DNA from: Lentinula raphanica
Taxonomy: Eukaryota > Basidiomycota > Agaricomycetes > Agaricales > Omphalotaceae
Assembly (NCBI GenBank): GCA_027919835.1
Contig: JANVFP010000029.1
Coordinates: 248,001 to 312,000 of the forward strand
Direction of reading: 5' to 3'
DNA length: 64,000 nt
Of the stretch, positions 11,692 to 21,974 are shown piece after piece. A program made the position numbers and the translations under genes. The number at the start of each line of letters is the position of its first letter. Within the stretch, counting starts at the first letter, position 1. The notes beneath the pieces were generated by a model. It saw nothing but the letters and a program-made list of their open reading frames with translations. It was not told where the DNA came from and searched no databases.

Positions 11692-13236
11692 ATGGAGTCG
11701 CATTCCGATGCTTATCGATGGGACCATTCTCCATCTGTTCTTCTATCTTCATGTTCCCCGTTGGTGTCCGCAGACAGCCACGAAACTAGCCCAACGATTT
11801 GTTGCAACGAATCAGAGCTGATACATGATGGTTACAGAATATCCAGGTCGCCGCCGCTCATCGTGCGTCCCACAAACCAAACCAATCACAAAAAACCACT
11901 TTTCGCAATTCCCGCCTCATCGAGTTTCACATACCAATACAACTCGAGCCAAGATGTTCTCCCTACTCTGAATAACTCGGCTGCTTTTACTACACCGTCT
12001 ACGGCTTCGCGCAATGGTTCTGGTTCTTCTGATGTGTTAGCTAAACCATCTTCGACAAATTCACTCGCCGCACACTATGGCATTCCACAGGCTTTGCCTC
12101 GCCCGCCACTCACAACACCACGCACAATAATGTCGCAAGAGACACCTCTGCCCGATTTTGAGTCTCTCAGTCGCAACTACCTATCTATGTTAGCAAATAA
12201 ACCTACCGATAATAATTCGACCACAATGTCTTCAACACATATTTCTGAAGATATGCCGCCACCACCGGTTCCTCAATCGAAAGAGGATGCGGCCCTCAAA
12301 GCCGCCGTTGATACCCTCATAGGTACCCCATCTCCGGTTTCGTCGTGCTCTTCCTTGACTGATTCGATCGACGACCCAATCTTAGCATCTCCCGAATTCC
12401 AAGCTATGGCCAACTTCAACGATTTCCTGTCGTCTCCATTCAGCACTCCTTACGACGACTTCAACACTTCTCCAATGGATGACTCTCCCTTTGCGGCAGA
12501 TCTCAGCACACCTATCATGGATGTCTTCGATGAGGAGCTTGGGCTGTCCGGAATGGCGACTGGAATGGACGAACCGTTGTTGGACGATGCGTCTGCTCTA
12601 TATGATATGTTCGTTGAGGCTGAGCCTGCCAAAGAAGTAGCTCCTGTCGTGTCAGCGACCGAACTGCTTAACAACAAACTATTGTATACTATGTCACCTC
12701 CCACGCCCTCGCTTGACCAAGTGAACACCCTTTACGCATCGCCTCGTCTACCGTCTGTCCAAATTCCTGCTAAGTCCTCTACCGACTCTTCATCTAGTCG
12801 CAAGGTGTCGTTAGCGACAGGTACCCGTCGTAACATCACACCTGATAATCTCCTTCCTCTTGACGCTCCGACTCAAACTCGCCGATATATCACTCCTTCC
12901 TCTACCTCCCGCAGAGAATTCTCAGCTTCATCCGCCAAAAAGCGTTCTAGCTCGGAGGCATTCGAGGGTGACGATGAGGGACACGAAGAAGAGTCCGTTC
13001 CTACCAAACCCCCAGGTCCGGGCGCGACTGAACAGGAGAAGCTAGAGTACAAGCGTCGCATGAGCACGATTGCCGCTAGGAAGAGCAGAAGGAGGAAACT
13101 TGAGCACAAGTTGATGCTCGAGGCAAGAGTAGAAGAGTTAGAGAAAGACACGGAGAAGTGGAAGACGAGGTGTAAGGTCCTCCAGGAGGTGCTGCGAAGT
13201 CACTCTGTTGACTTTAGATTTGAGGACGACGAATGA
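11692..13236 (+). CDS. bZIP transcription factor, GCN4/CpcA-like
   Basis: A single exon of 514 codons runs from ATG 11692 to TGA 13234-13236. The first 430 residues are Ser/Thr/Pro-rich with acidic patches (D-D-P-I-L-A-S-P-E-F, M-D-D-S-P-F), which look like activation domains. The C-terminus holds the bZIP: basic region K-R-R-M-S-T-I-A-A-R-K-S-R-R-R-K-L-E, then heptad leucines in L-E-A-R-V-E-E-L-E-K and V-L-Q-E-V-L. The N-x3-A-A-R-x-S-R signature is degenerate: Ser replaces the usual Asn, and Ile-Ala-Ala-Arg-Lys-Ser-Arg follows. The placement at the very C-terminus matches the Gcn4/Cpc1 family, regulators of amino-acid starvation responses. The frame stays open upstream to 11488, but no ATG exists there. 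A shorter product from ATG 12130 (M-S-Q-E-T-P) is the main alternative. Confidence 0.85.
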   Translation: MESHSDAYRWDHSPSVLLSSCSPLVSADSHETSPTICCNESELIHDGYRISRSPPLIVRPTNQTNHKKPLFAIPASSSFTYQYNSSQDVLPTLNNSAAFTTPSTASRNGSGSSDVLAKPSSTNSLAAHYGIPQALPRPPLTTPRTIMSQETPLPDFESLSRNYLSMLANKPTDNNSTTMSSTHISEDMPPPPVPQSKEDAALKAAVDTLIGTPSPVSSCSSLTDSIDDPILASPEFQAMANFNDFLSSPFSTPYDDFNTSPMDDSPFAADLSTPIMDVFDEELGLSGMATGMDEPLLDDASALYDMFVEAEPAKEVAPVVSATELLNNKLLYTMSPPTPSLDQVNTLYASPRLPSVQIPAKSSTDSSSSRKVSLATGTRRNITPDNLLPLDAPTQTRRYITPSSTSRREFSASSAKKRSSSEAFEGDDEGHEEESVPTKPPGPGATEQEKLEYKRRMSTIAARKSRRRKLEHKLMLEARVEELEKDTEKWKTRCKVLQEVLRSHSVDFRFEDDE

Positions 13237-14004
13237 GTGAGTGAGTTATTGGTGACGCTCCTCTCTCTTTTTCCCTTCTGTCAATGTCATGGACAACCCG
13301 CTTTCGTTTTGGCTTTCGTTTTCATGTTATCGTCATATATACCTTGTCCATATACATTCACAAAAAGTCACCCTTCGATGCTTTTGTATTTCTAGTTCAC
13401 ACATCCCCTTTCCCCACTATCACTTGTTATGAGCATCGTCGTACCCCCTTCCCTTTCATATTCAGTTACTAGCCCATGTTCCTAGTCTATGTTCCTTGTT
13501 ATGTCTGTCATGTGTCTCGTCTTCATCCGATGGATCACAGTAGATCACAGTAGTGTCGACACATGTTCTCTGTAGTCTGTTGTAGTTTGGTTACTTATGT
13601 ATACACAGAAAAATCCAATCCATCGTTCTGTCTTCCTTGTGGTGTTACAACTGAATCTTTCCAACTCTGTAACCTGTCTGTAACTAACTTTAAGAGCTAA
13701 GAATCTTAGTAGTAAGAATGCCTCCTGGATGCCTCTGAAGATCAAAATTTTCAATGCTCAGTGCTTCGTCGTTTTCGACTCTCCAGTGAGCCACTAACGG
13801 AGTCACGGGTGGTCTATGCGGCCAAGGAACGGGAGATCCGGTGAACAAAATTTGAAATAGGCCGCAGCCCCGCACTCTACCCCAGGATCAATTTTTCTCT
13901 TTGACAGCGCCCGTTCGTCTACATAAGACTTATGACTCCGAAAGAATGTTTTACCCGACTTTCCGGTCTTTTTGCTCTAGACCATCACCACCTCCCCCAC
14001 GTCT
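13237..14004. other. Intergenic region after the bZIP gene
   Basis: These 768 bases contain a pyrimidine-rich stretch typical of a fungal 3' UTR followed by the promoter of the permease gene. No coding sequence, repeat or RNA gene was seen. Confidence 0.4.
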
Positions 14005-16451
14005 ATGTCTGCTCGTCCTGCAGAAAGTCAACTCAAAGGCGAGAGTATGTACGAGGCTGATCATCTCGAAGACTTGAAAGTCTCGACCAAGTATGACAAC
14101 ATGGACGAAGCCGAGCTGAAAAGGCTGGAACGACGGGCTGTGAGGAGGTTGGATTTTGCTATTCTGCCTATGATGACAATGTTCTATCTTCTCTCGTTTT
14201 TGGTTAGTATGATTTTCCAATCCATCCATCTTCCCGCTCTGAATTGAATACTGACCGGCATCTCTTTGGTTCTAGGATCGTGCAAACATCGGTACGAATG
14301 CTGCAGCAACGTCTGGGTCCTCCTCGCTTTTCCTGACTCTTCATTCTCTCGCTCAGGAAATGCTCGTGTAGCCGGGCTGCAAAAGGACTTAGGCATGTCG
14401 GACTGGCAGTATCAAGTCTGCGTCACAATTCTCTATGTGTACGCTCAGTCCATCGTTCGAGAAACCATCTTCCTCCGTTTATACTGTCTTCATAAGGCCT
14501 TACATTTGCGCCGAACTCCCTGCAAATCTCCTCCTACGAAAAATCGGCCCCCGGTTCCTCATGCCTACGCTACTCACGCTATGGGGTCTTATGGTCGCTC
14601 TGCAGGGTAAGTGCAAATTTCGCTTGCCAACAGATCGATGGGATGAATACATTCTTATCTAGGTCTCGTCACCTCCTACGCTGGTTTGGCTACTGTTCGA
14701 GCGTTTCTCGGTCTGGTTGAAGGTCCGATGTTCCCAGGAATCGTGCTCTACCTCTCGTCGTTCTACACTCGATCTGAGTTAGCATTTCGGTAAGGGGAAA
14801 CCATTAGCGCATCCCTCGGAAGCCCATCCGCTCATCGTGTTTCATCTTTCCCAGAGTGGCGGTCTTTTTCTCGTCTGCCTCTGTACGTTCGACATTCGGA
14901 TGACTCCGTCCAGGACGGAGTTATCTCTCCGTTGACATTGTCAAGCTAACATTCTCATTTCTCTTCACACTCCAGCTGTCTGGCGCGTTTTCAGGGCTGC
15001 TTGCCGCTGCCATCGTCAACATGGACGGAATTAGTGGTAGACCTGGATGGGCTTGGATCTTCATCTTGGTGAGTGGTAGCAGATAGCTATGAATTCCATT
15101 GTGTGTCCTCAATTCTCGATACTTATGTGATTTCACTTCTTACAGGAAGGAATATTCAGCTCACTGATGGGAATCTTGGGATTCTTCATCATCCCTTCAA
15201 CACCTCAAGAGCTCAAGTTCATGACTCCGGAACTGAGAGAGTAAGGATGCCTATCATTCTGGAATACACGCCGTGCATCGTAACACTAAAACCGCCTTTC
15301 TATTCAATTCCCACAGAGTGCTCATTCGCCGATTGGAGAAAGACAAGCCATCGTCTAGCACCTATCAGGATCATTTCTCCTTCAAGGAGGTTTTGCGTTC
15401 GCTCAAATCCCCGCATGTCCTACTTGTGTTCGCGATTTTCTATATGGAAGGCACGGTACTTTATGGACAAGCACTTTTTCTTCCCTCCATCGTGAATCAA
15501 CTTGGATTCAGCGCGAACACGACACAGCTGCTTAGTGTTGGGCCTTTTGCTGGAGGATTCATTGGTAAGTCTAGACTTCTCACAATTTCCATTTTACCTC
15601 TTGTAATCGATCATCTTCTTTACATCTTTTCAAGTCACCTTGACCGCCTCTCTTCTTTCTGACCGTATCAAATCTCGTGCAATTCCGACGATGCTGCTCT
15701 CTATCCTGGGTATCATTGGGTTTTCCATCTATCTCAGTGAGCACAAGTTCATACTACTACTCGAAACTGACCTCGGAATGTTGATCGATTCTTCTTTTCA
15801 CAACGAAAGGCTCGGAAGCAAAGTACACTCGTTATGGTTCCTTATTCTTCACCGTTCCCGGAGTCTACGCAGCTGTTCCACCCGTGTCTGCGTGGATGGC
15901 GAATAATTCTGAGCCTCATTATCGGAGAGCGACGAGTATCGCGCTTGGCTTTGTTGCTACAAACGCGGTGAGTTTTGGCAAGTTTTCGTTAAAGGAGCTA
16001 TTGGCATTTCTGATACTCTGTTGGTGTTTATAGGGAGGTATCACAAGCACATGGCTATTCCCTACAAGTGAATCACCGCGATACCGAAAGACGACGATTA
16101 TCAATCTGACATTGTGGGTTATCTCTCATTTACCTCTCATGTCCTCCTGAGCTTATTACCTCTTCTTTTCTCTTCGATTGCATCTTCTTCCCCCCATACC
16201 ACTTCCTCCTACCTCTCCTTCACTGCACACCCTCACATGTCATGTTCCCCTCTCCCAGCACTATCCTCATCATCGTAGGCTCAGGCCTCAACGCCCTGCT
16301 TCTCAATCATATGAACAACCAAAAAATCAAACACAGAGAGGAGATTCTCAGGCCGTATAATATTGATTTTGATGATGAGAAGGGGACGAATGCGACGAGA
16401 GCGTGGATTGAGCTGGGTGATAGACATCCGGATTTCAAGTATTCGTTGTAG
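14005..16451 (+). CDS. MFS transporter, Dal5/Tna1-like anion:cation symporter family
   Basis: The gene has about ten short introns. Exon 1 (14005-14202) encodes a cytoplasmic N-terminus and the start of TM1 (I-L-P-M-M-T-M-F-Y-L-L-S-F-L). It is followed by a 16-nt microexon (14276-14291) that supplies D-R-A-N-I-G before N-A-R-V-A-G-L, a motif of the allantoate/nicotinate permease family. Later exons give P-Y-I-C-A-E-L-P-A-N-L-L, then G-L-V-E-G-P-M-F-P-G, the W-A-W-I-F-I-L segment, and second-half helices starting at S-P-H-V-L-L-V-F-A-I-F-Y. The last exon ends S-L at TAG 16449-16451 after a charged cytoplasmic tail. This predicts a plasma-membrane uptake carrier for a small organic anion. The substrate cannot be told from sequence. 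It converges with the hydroxyproline dehydratase gene 160 bp away. Confidence 0.88.
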
Positions 16452-16612
16452 GTGAAAAAAAAAGAACAATTTGGATTGAACTTCGAGGTGAGGGGAGACG
16501 ATGATGATGAATCGGATGCCGTCTATCTGGGTATATTGAAGGGCTATAACATACTGAACAAAGAAAACTAGTACCATCATACATAATCAAAAGCATACAT
16601 TGTAGTCATTGT

Positions 16613-18476
16613 TCAAACCAACTCAGAAGGCAACTTAACCTCGAACCCACCGCCCATTGTATCCCTCCATCCTTCCGGGACACAAAAGCTCGCTGAACCA
16701 GTATAATACGCGTATCCCTCAACCTCGATGATATATTCATACTCTTCCACTGAACCTTCAATCCGTCCTGCCCATCTCGGCACCCTCTCCACAGCCCTCC
16801 CTCTAAACCCATTCCCGGGAAACTGTACGCTCAAAAACGACTCATACGTGCACCATTCGCCCATCCTGAGCTTGTGTTGCTGGATAGCGAGCGGGACGTG
16901 GGCGCTGACGCAGGATCCGGTGGGGGATCTGTCGATCTGGGAGCCGCCTCCCGGGGCCAAGTTGGAGGAGGATGAGGGTGATCCGAAGAAACAGATCCAG
17001 ATGATCTTTTTCTCATTCTCGTTCTCATTTTGATCCGGCACCTCCTCTGACTCGTATGACGAAGACTTTCCCTCGTCCTGTCGAGGTTTCTCCTCAACAG
17101 CAGACTCCGAGGAATCAATCATCGTAACCCCATACAAGAACCTCACATCCGGGTCTACACGATCACTGCTGAACGCCTTACGAGCGTTTGGATCTTGTTC
17201 GAGGAGAACACGGAGGATTTGAGCTGATTCTTCTAGTTCTTTGAGTACTGAGTTCGGTGATGAGCTAGATGAGGTTGAGGAGTCCTCCGAAGTGGATCGG
17301 ACTCTGAGAGAAGGGAATCCAAGCTCGGAAGAGGAAACGAGAGCGTAGAACGCTCCTCCGTAGGAGATGTTGAGATGGATTTGGATCGGCCCTTCAGTGT
17401 CATGAATATGTGAACGGTGTTTGGCAATGAGACGCGACCAGGCTAGCTCTCGAGGGACGGTGACGGTGATCGTGTGTGGGAGTTGCGCAGAGGAGGAGGA
17501 GGATGGTGTAGATGGGACAAAACAGGGTACGGATTTGAACCGGACGGGTTTGCTGAGGTCAGGTTTAGTGTTGCGATTAGGCGTAGGCACACTAACAGTC
17601 ACTACCCCACACGGGACATGGAGTCTAATTATCGTCACATTCTCATTCGCCCGGGCCTCTGGTCCACTGCTACCAGCACTACTGGTTCCCTGTTGTAGAA
17701 AAGGCCGTTGAGGGAACACATCCAAGTCCCAAGTATCGATGAGGAACCGGCCTAGGGCGATAGTGGCGTGCCCGCACATGGTTGAGTAGCCTTCTGTAAT
17801 AGACGATCATGGTAAGAAGATGTGTGGATCATAAATCATGAGGACTTTGGGATGATGAGGGATCGTGGGGGATGTTGGAGGACTTGGACTCGGAGTGACA
17901 CTGGAACTGACCATTATGACAAAACAACACCCCGATATCCGCCCCCCCGCTCCTTGTCAGCTCCGTCTCTTTAACGAGAATCGCTCCGTACATCCCTGGA
18001 TGGCCTCTGGGTTCGAGCATCAACCTGTTCGAGATAAATGTAAAAAGAGAGCCGGAAGTTACTAACAAGAATAAGAACAGAGTCGACTCGGAGGCGATCA
18101 CCACCATCGCGATGAGTACTGGTGACTCTAGGGTGTCCGATGAACCCACCATTTCCGAACCCTATCCACCTCCGGATTTTCACTCGCGTACCGTCGTTTA
18201 TCAAGCAACGTGGATCCTTTGAGGTCTGGGAAGCCAGAGATGATGATTCTTGTGGGCTGCAAAGAACTGAGTTCAGTATCAGATCGATACCGTTCCAACT
18301 TTCAATCCATCATCGAATCCGAGCAGAAAGAGGGCAAACTACCGAGAATCGATCGCCGGTAGAATGCAGTGGGAATGGGTGCTCAAGTCACCACTTACCT
18401 CCCCGGAAGTATGCATATCCACAGTCCTGATAACCGTTTGTTGGTTTGCCAGTGCGAGGGCTTGAAATACGTCCAT
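16613..18476 (-). CDS. trans-3-hydroxy-L-proline dehydratase (proline racemase family)
   Basis: The first exon (18476-18399) encodes 26 residues ending V-D-M-H-T-S-G-E, the family's N-terminal motif. The next gives P-T-R-I-I-I-S-G-F-P and K-R-R-Y-A. An intron with donor near 18150 joins to L-M-L-E-P-R-G-H-P-G-M-Y-G, then H-N and, after another intron, E-G-Y-S-T-M-C-G-H-A-T-I with the first catalytic Cys. The last exon (17779-16613) contains D-R-S-P-T-G-S, where Thr replaces the second catalytic Cys. In this family Cys/Thr marks dehydration of trans-3-hydroxy-L-proline to a pyrroline carboxylate, and Cys/Cys marks racemases or epimerases. Ser- and Glu-rich insertions enlarge it compared with the roughly 350-residue animal enzyme. 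One oddity is Cys directly after T-G-S, where Gly is usual. Confidence 0.85.
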
Positions 18477-18930
18477 GATGCTAGATCTGAGTCCCGATAG
18501 TAGGTTTGACTCTGCTATGATGTTACTGTAGATGTATGCCGGTGGTTACCGTTAATGTGTCGAAACTTGACGTTTGGTTCGAGGGAACGGGAAGCTAGGG
18601 AGAGGAAGGCCTACGAGACGAAGGAAATACTAGGCTGATATCGATGGTACTAATACTACTAGGGTATCAGTAGGCGGGGGTTATCTCGATAGTAGTAGTT
18701 TCGATCCAAGAATTCAAGATGTGGACTGTGATTAAGTAGAAGACATGCGTCGTCGGCGGAAAATGGAAAATTTACACAAAAAGTTCTCAGACTCTCATCT
18801 CACGACGGCAGAGTCAGAGTCAGAGTCTTTGTGCGAGAACTTGTGAAATAATTTCATTAGGACTGGTTGATTTGGACAAGTACGAAAGATAAAAAGAAGA
18901 AAAAACAAGGTCTTCTACAGGTAGATTTAT
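18477..18930. other. Intergenic region upstream of the dehydratase gene
   Basis: These 454 bases hold the promoter side of the dehydratase gene and the 3' flank of a minus-strand tRNA-Asp. A small repeated word (agagtcagagtcagagtc) occurs near 18810. No coding sequence was seen. Confidence 0.4.
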
Positions 18931-19039
18931 CTCCCTGGCTGGGAGTCGAACCCAGCTTTCGCGCGATCAATTGTCTGATGACAACATCATCGCATACGGC
19001 ATGACAGGCGCGTGTACTAAACCGATATACTACCAGGGA
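18931..19039 (-). tRNA. tRNA-Asp(GTC) with a 36-nt intron, copy 1
   Basis: Read on the minus strand, the acceptor TCCCTGG pairs with CCAGGGA and is followed by discriminator G. The T arm is CTGGG-TTCGACT-CCCAG. The anticodon stem CGCGC pairs with GCGCG around loop CTGTCA, giving anticodon GTC. About 36 nt lie between position 37 and position 38, the canonical tRNA intron site. The mature length is 73 nt. The exons match the other three copies in this window; only the intron differs. Confidence 0.9.
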
Positions 19040-19226
19040 TACTGAAATACTGAATATTCTGAAGCTTGACTGGAGTACACTGCGGGGATGAGCCGGTTTC
19101 TGTTCAGCGGTTATTGGGAGGTTTAGTACAATATTTACCAAAAATGATCAGCACGTTTTTTCCATGGTTTTTCAAAATTTCCTCGCAGCGAGTATGGTGG
19201 TCCTGGGTGAGGGCGCGGAAATTTTG
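19025..19226. repeat. Direct repeat, unit A (about 202 bp), overlapping the tRNA-Asp 5' end
   Basis: This segment recurs almost unchanged at 19494-19697. It starts within the first 15 nt of tRNA-Asp copy 1 (atactaccaggga on the plus strand) and continues through the tRNA's upstream flank to ggaaattttg. The only difference noticed is gtacac here against gtatacac in the second copy. Confidence 0.9.
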
Positions 19227-19493
19227 GCGAATATGAGATACGGCCGATGATATACAGCTTGGTAGTGCTAGTGAGTGTTGGATGGAGATTGTAGAAGACG
19301 ACGTCGACGATAACACAAAGCAACGAAGAAACTTCAGGTCACAAGATTGCCCAATCGGGCCATTCTGGGCCTTACTATATTAGGAGAGCCCCGATTGGGT
19401 GAAAACCGGTATTTTCATTGGTTACGTGCCCAGCACCGAATCCCATTGTTCTTTGGGGTGCCCAAGGGCACTGGGCACTACAATATACACTCT
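19227..19493. other. Spacer between the two direct-repeat units
   Basis: This 267-bp stretch separates the two 200-bp direct repeats. It contains inverted-repeat words, such as gtgcccaagggcactgggcac near 19460-19480 and cccaatcggg...cccgattggg near 19350-19400. It has no credible ORF. It may be an inserted or rearranged segment. Confidence 0.5.
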
Positions 19494-19697
19494 ATATACT
19501 ACCAGGGATACTGAAATACTGAATATTCTGAAGCTTGACTGGAGTATACACTGCGGGGATGAGCCGGTTTCTGTTCAGCGGTTATTGGGAGGTTTAGTAC
19601 AATATTTACCAAAAATGATCAGCACGTTTTTTCCATGGTTTTTCAAAATTTCCTCGCAGCGAGTATGGTGGTCCTGGGTGAGGGCGCGGAAATTTTG
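19494..19697. repeat. Direct repeat, unit B (about 204 bp) with a tRNA-Asp remnant
   Basis: This second copy of the 19025-19226 repeat also begins with atactaccaggga, the 5' end of a tRNA-Asp gene, but the rest of the tRNA is missing. It differs by a TA insertion. After it the sequence diverges completely (aattacctcttg against gcgaatatgag). Confidence 0.9.
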
Positions 19698-20422
19698 AAT
19701 TACCTCTTGATGTAATCAATCTAATCTCAAGGTAATTATTTTCAATATCCAGTGCCATGTTTTTGTACTTAACGGGTGACCTCCCGCAGGCCAAAAATCC
19801 TAGATATATTTTCTAAATCCCTCTGAGCGAGGTTTAGCGAGCAAAAGCCGGCAGCTCGCATAAGGGTGGCACGAAATTTGATGGCAAAGGTGGTTTTCTA
19901 AACCTTAATTTGGAAGGGGGTCTGACCCCCCCTTCCAGAGCTAAGCGAGTGTTTCTAAATCGCGTATCACGATTTCGCTCCATTTGGTTGATATTTTGAA
20001 TACTTTCATCTATGCCGTGAACTTGAAATTCTCGGCATTATAATGCCGCATCTTGAAAGGTGGCCGGCCAAGGGTCTCCAACGGTTTAATATTTTTTAGA
20101 ATCCTATTTCTAAACGTTGGAAATTCAGGGTGAGAAATAATCTAGGATTTCTAAATGCCTATGGAAGGTCAACCAACCTCCTCATATAATCATCCTTTCA
20201 GCTGCAATTAAATGGGCCAATCCCCGCAGTGGTAGGAGCCCATTGCAACTTGCCACTGGTTGGAAGTACTAAGTACTTACAGTATGTAGTATTTCGTTGA
20301 ACTTGGTGAGTACTTAGTGAATAACATTTCAGAAGCCTACAAAAATCAAACTGAGGGAAGACAGAAGAGAGAAGAGATTTCAGGAAAATAATGAAAAAAA
20401 CCTTCCTAGGAAAAATTCATAT
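19698..20422. other. A/T-rich non-coding stretch between tRNA-Asp copies
   Basis: No coding frame is supported. The stretch has a perfect hairpin-like word gggggtctgacccccc at about 19917-19932 and repeated motifs such as gagcgaggtttagcgagc and tttctaaa. Composition differs from the neighbouring genes. It could be a decayed transposon or solo-LTR-like remnant, but I cannot name a family. Confidence 0.4.
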
Positions 20423-20522
20423 CTCCCTGGCTGGGAGTCGAACCCAGCTTTCGCGCGTCTTCTATCTTCGTGTGATCTAACGTATGACAGGCGCGTGTAC
20501 TAAACCGATATACTACCAGGGA
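20423..20522 (-). tRNA. tRNA-Asp(GTC) with a 27-nt intron, copy 2
   Basis: The exon sequence is identical to copy 1 in the acceptor, D, anticodon and T arms, with anticodon GTC and discriminator G. The intron after CTGTCA is 27 nt and unrelated in sequence to that of copy 1. It lies on the minus strand, about 1.4 kb from copy 1. Confidence 0.9.
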
Positions 20523-21974
20523 TTGGTTAAATTGGTTAGATCCTGGGGTGATAGGTTGGGTATGAGGGGGATGGAATGGTTGAGACTAAGTATTTGAGAT
20601 TGAGTACATACTAGTACTTGAAAGTTGATAGGTATGGGGAATGCCAGACTCCAGTGAATCTGGAGCGAGTTGTGCATAGCCTGATGACTCGATGAGAAGT
20701 ATCAGAGGTATCTCAACATTGATCCTAGGACGATGGGCAATGCAGATCATAGTATGGATACATAGCTATGGATAGCTACGGATAATGGATGTATGCCGGG
20801 CGGCGATGGACGATGGACGATGATGATCCCAGTAGGGCCTACTAGGAAAAGCTAGGAAAGCTGGGGGAGATGGATCATGAATATAATGAATCATTGTCAA
20901 TGATGAATATCACGATGAATTACGATCTATCACGATACAGGATTCATGATGTGTGATAAGTACTGATAACTTGAAGTATGTTCTGAGGCTTCAAACTCGA
21001 GATGAAGAAGATGAGACGAGAGGTGTTGATAAACCATGAGTTTAAACTTTAGGAATGAGATAGAAATTAGAATGAGATACATACATAACTTGCCAAGGAT
21101 CATCATCATCATCATCGTCCATGGATGAGTTGATGAAACATGGAACATGCCAGACAGGATGGAACGCGGGACCCGGATGGTGGATTATGGATAGATGTAG
21201 AAGGATGGCAAATCAAGGTTGAATCATTATTTAATTGGATGTATACCAGTATTCAGTATAGATACAGCGCTAGAGCTCTTCAAGAGAGCGCGGCAGACTG
21301 TCCAGTGTCCAGATCCAGAGACGTCCAAACTCAAAGACGATGCACACTGGGGGACATTTGAGATCTCTCGTGAAACGAGCGATGTATACATACGAACGAT
21401 GGCGACGAGATTCGAGACGTACGCGTGCAGTTAAGAGACGGAAAGACGGAAAGAAAGACGGAGACTTTGAAGTTTGCAGGAGGGTTCTCGTCGATATCCG
21501 GATGAGTCGGTGATATGTATTATGTAGTGATGTGATAATGATCTCGGTCCGTTTTGTTTCCTTTGAGTTGCTTTTTCTCTCATCCCTGATTCCCTCTTTC
21601 TCTCGCGAGTTCTTTGGAGTTCTTTGGAGTTCTTTGGAGTTCTTTGTTCTTAGTTCTCCGTCACGACAGACAGACAGTCTACAGACCAGACAGAATCCGA
21701 CAGACCAGACCCTCAAAGAACACGACAACAGAATCAGTCCACTGTTCCGATTCGCAACGTTGACGGGTTCGGCGCTCGGCGCTAGGTTGTGTCACAGTTC
21801 TAGATTTCGGCGTCCAGCGCCTTCCAGCGCTCGAGCTTCGAGTGTTACATATCAAACCAACCAAACAAGCCAAATACTAATAGCGCTCTTGCACAGTCTT
21901 GCACTAGTAGATTGTGAACCACCCTCATCACCATCACCATCACCATCACCATCAACTCAGACTCCAGACTCATC
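20523..21974. other. Long region upstream of the Caf120/Skg3-like gene
   Basis: About 1.45 kb without a convincing protein gene. It has simple-sequence tracts (catcatcatcatcatcgtcc near 21101, ttctttggagttctttggag near 21610-21645, caccatcaccatcacc near 21930-21955). It must contain the promoter, leader and probably the initiating exon of the downstream gene, which has no ATG in its first visible coding frame. Confidence 0.4.

Noticed and set aside
19135..19794. Two short minus-strand frames sharing a C-terminal peptide
   Set aside because: The shared peptide is simply the translation of the 200-bp direct repeat. No start or domain supports a protein.
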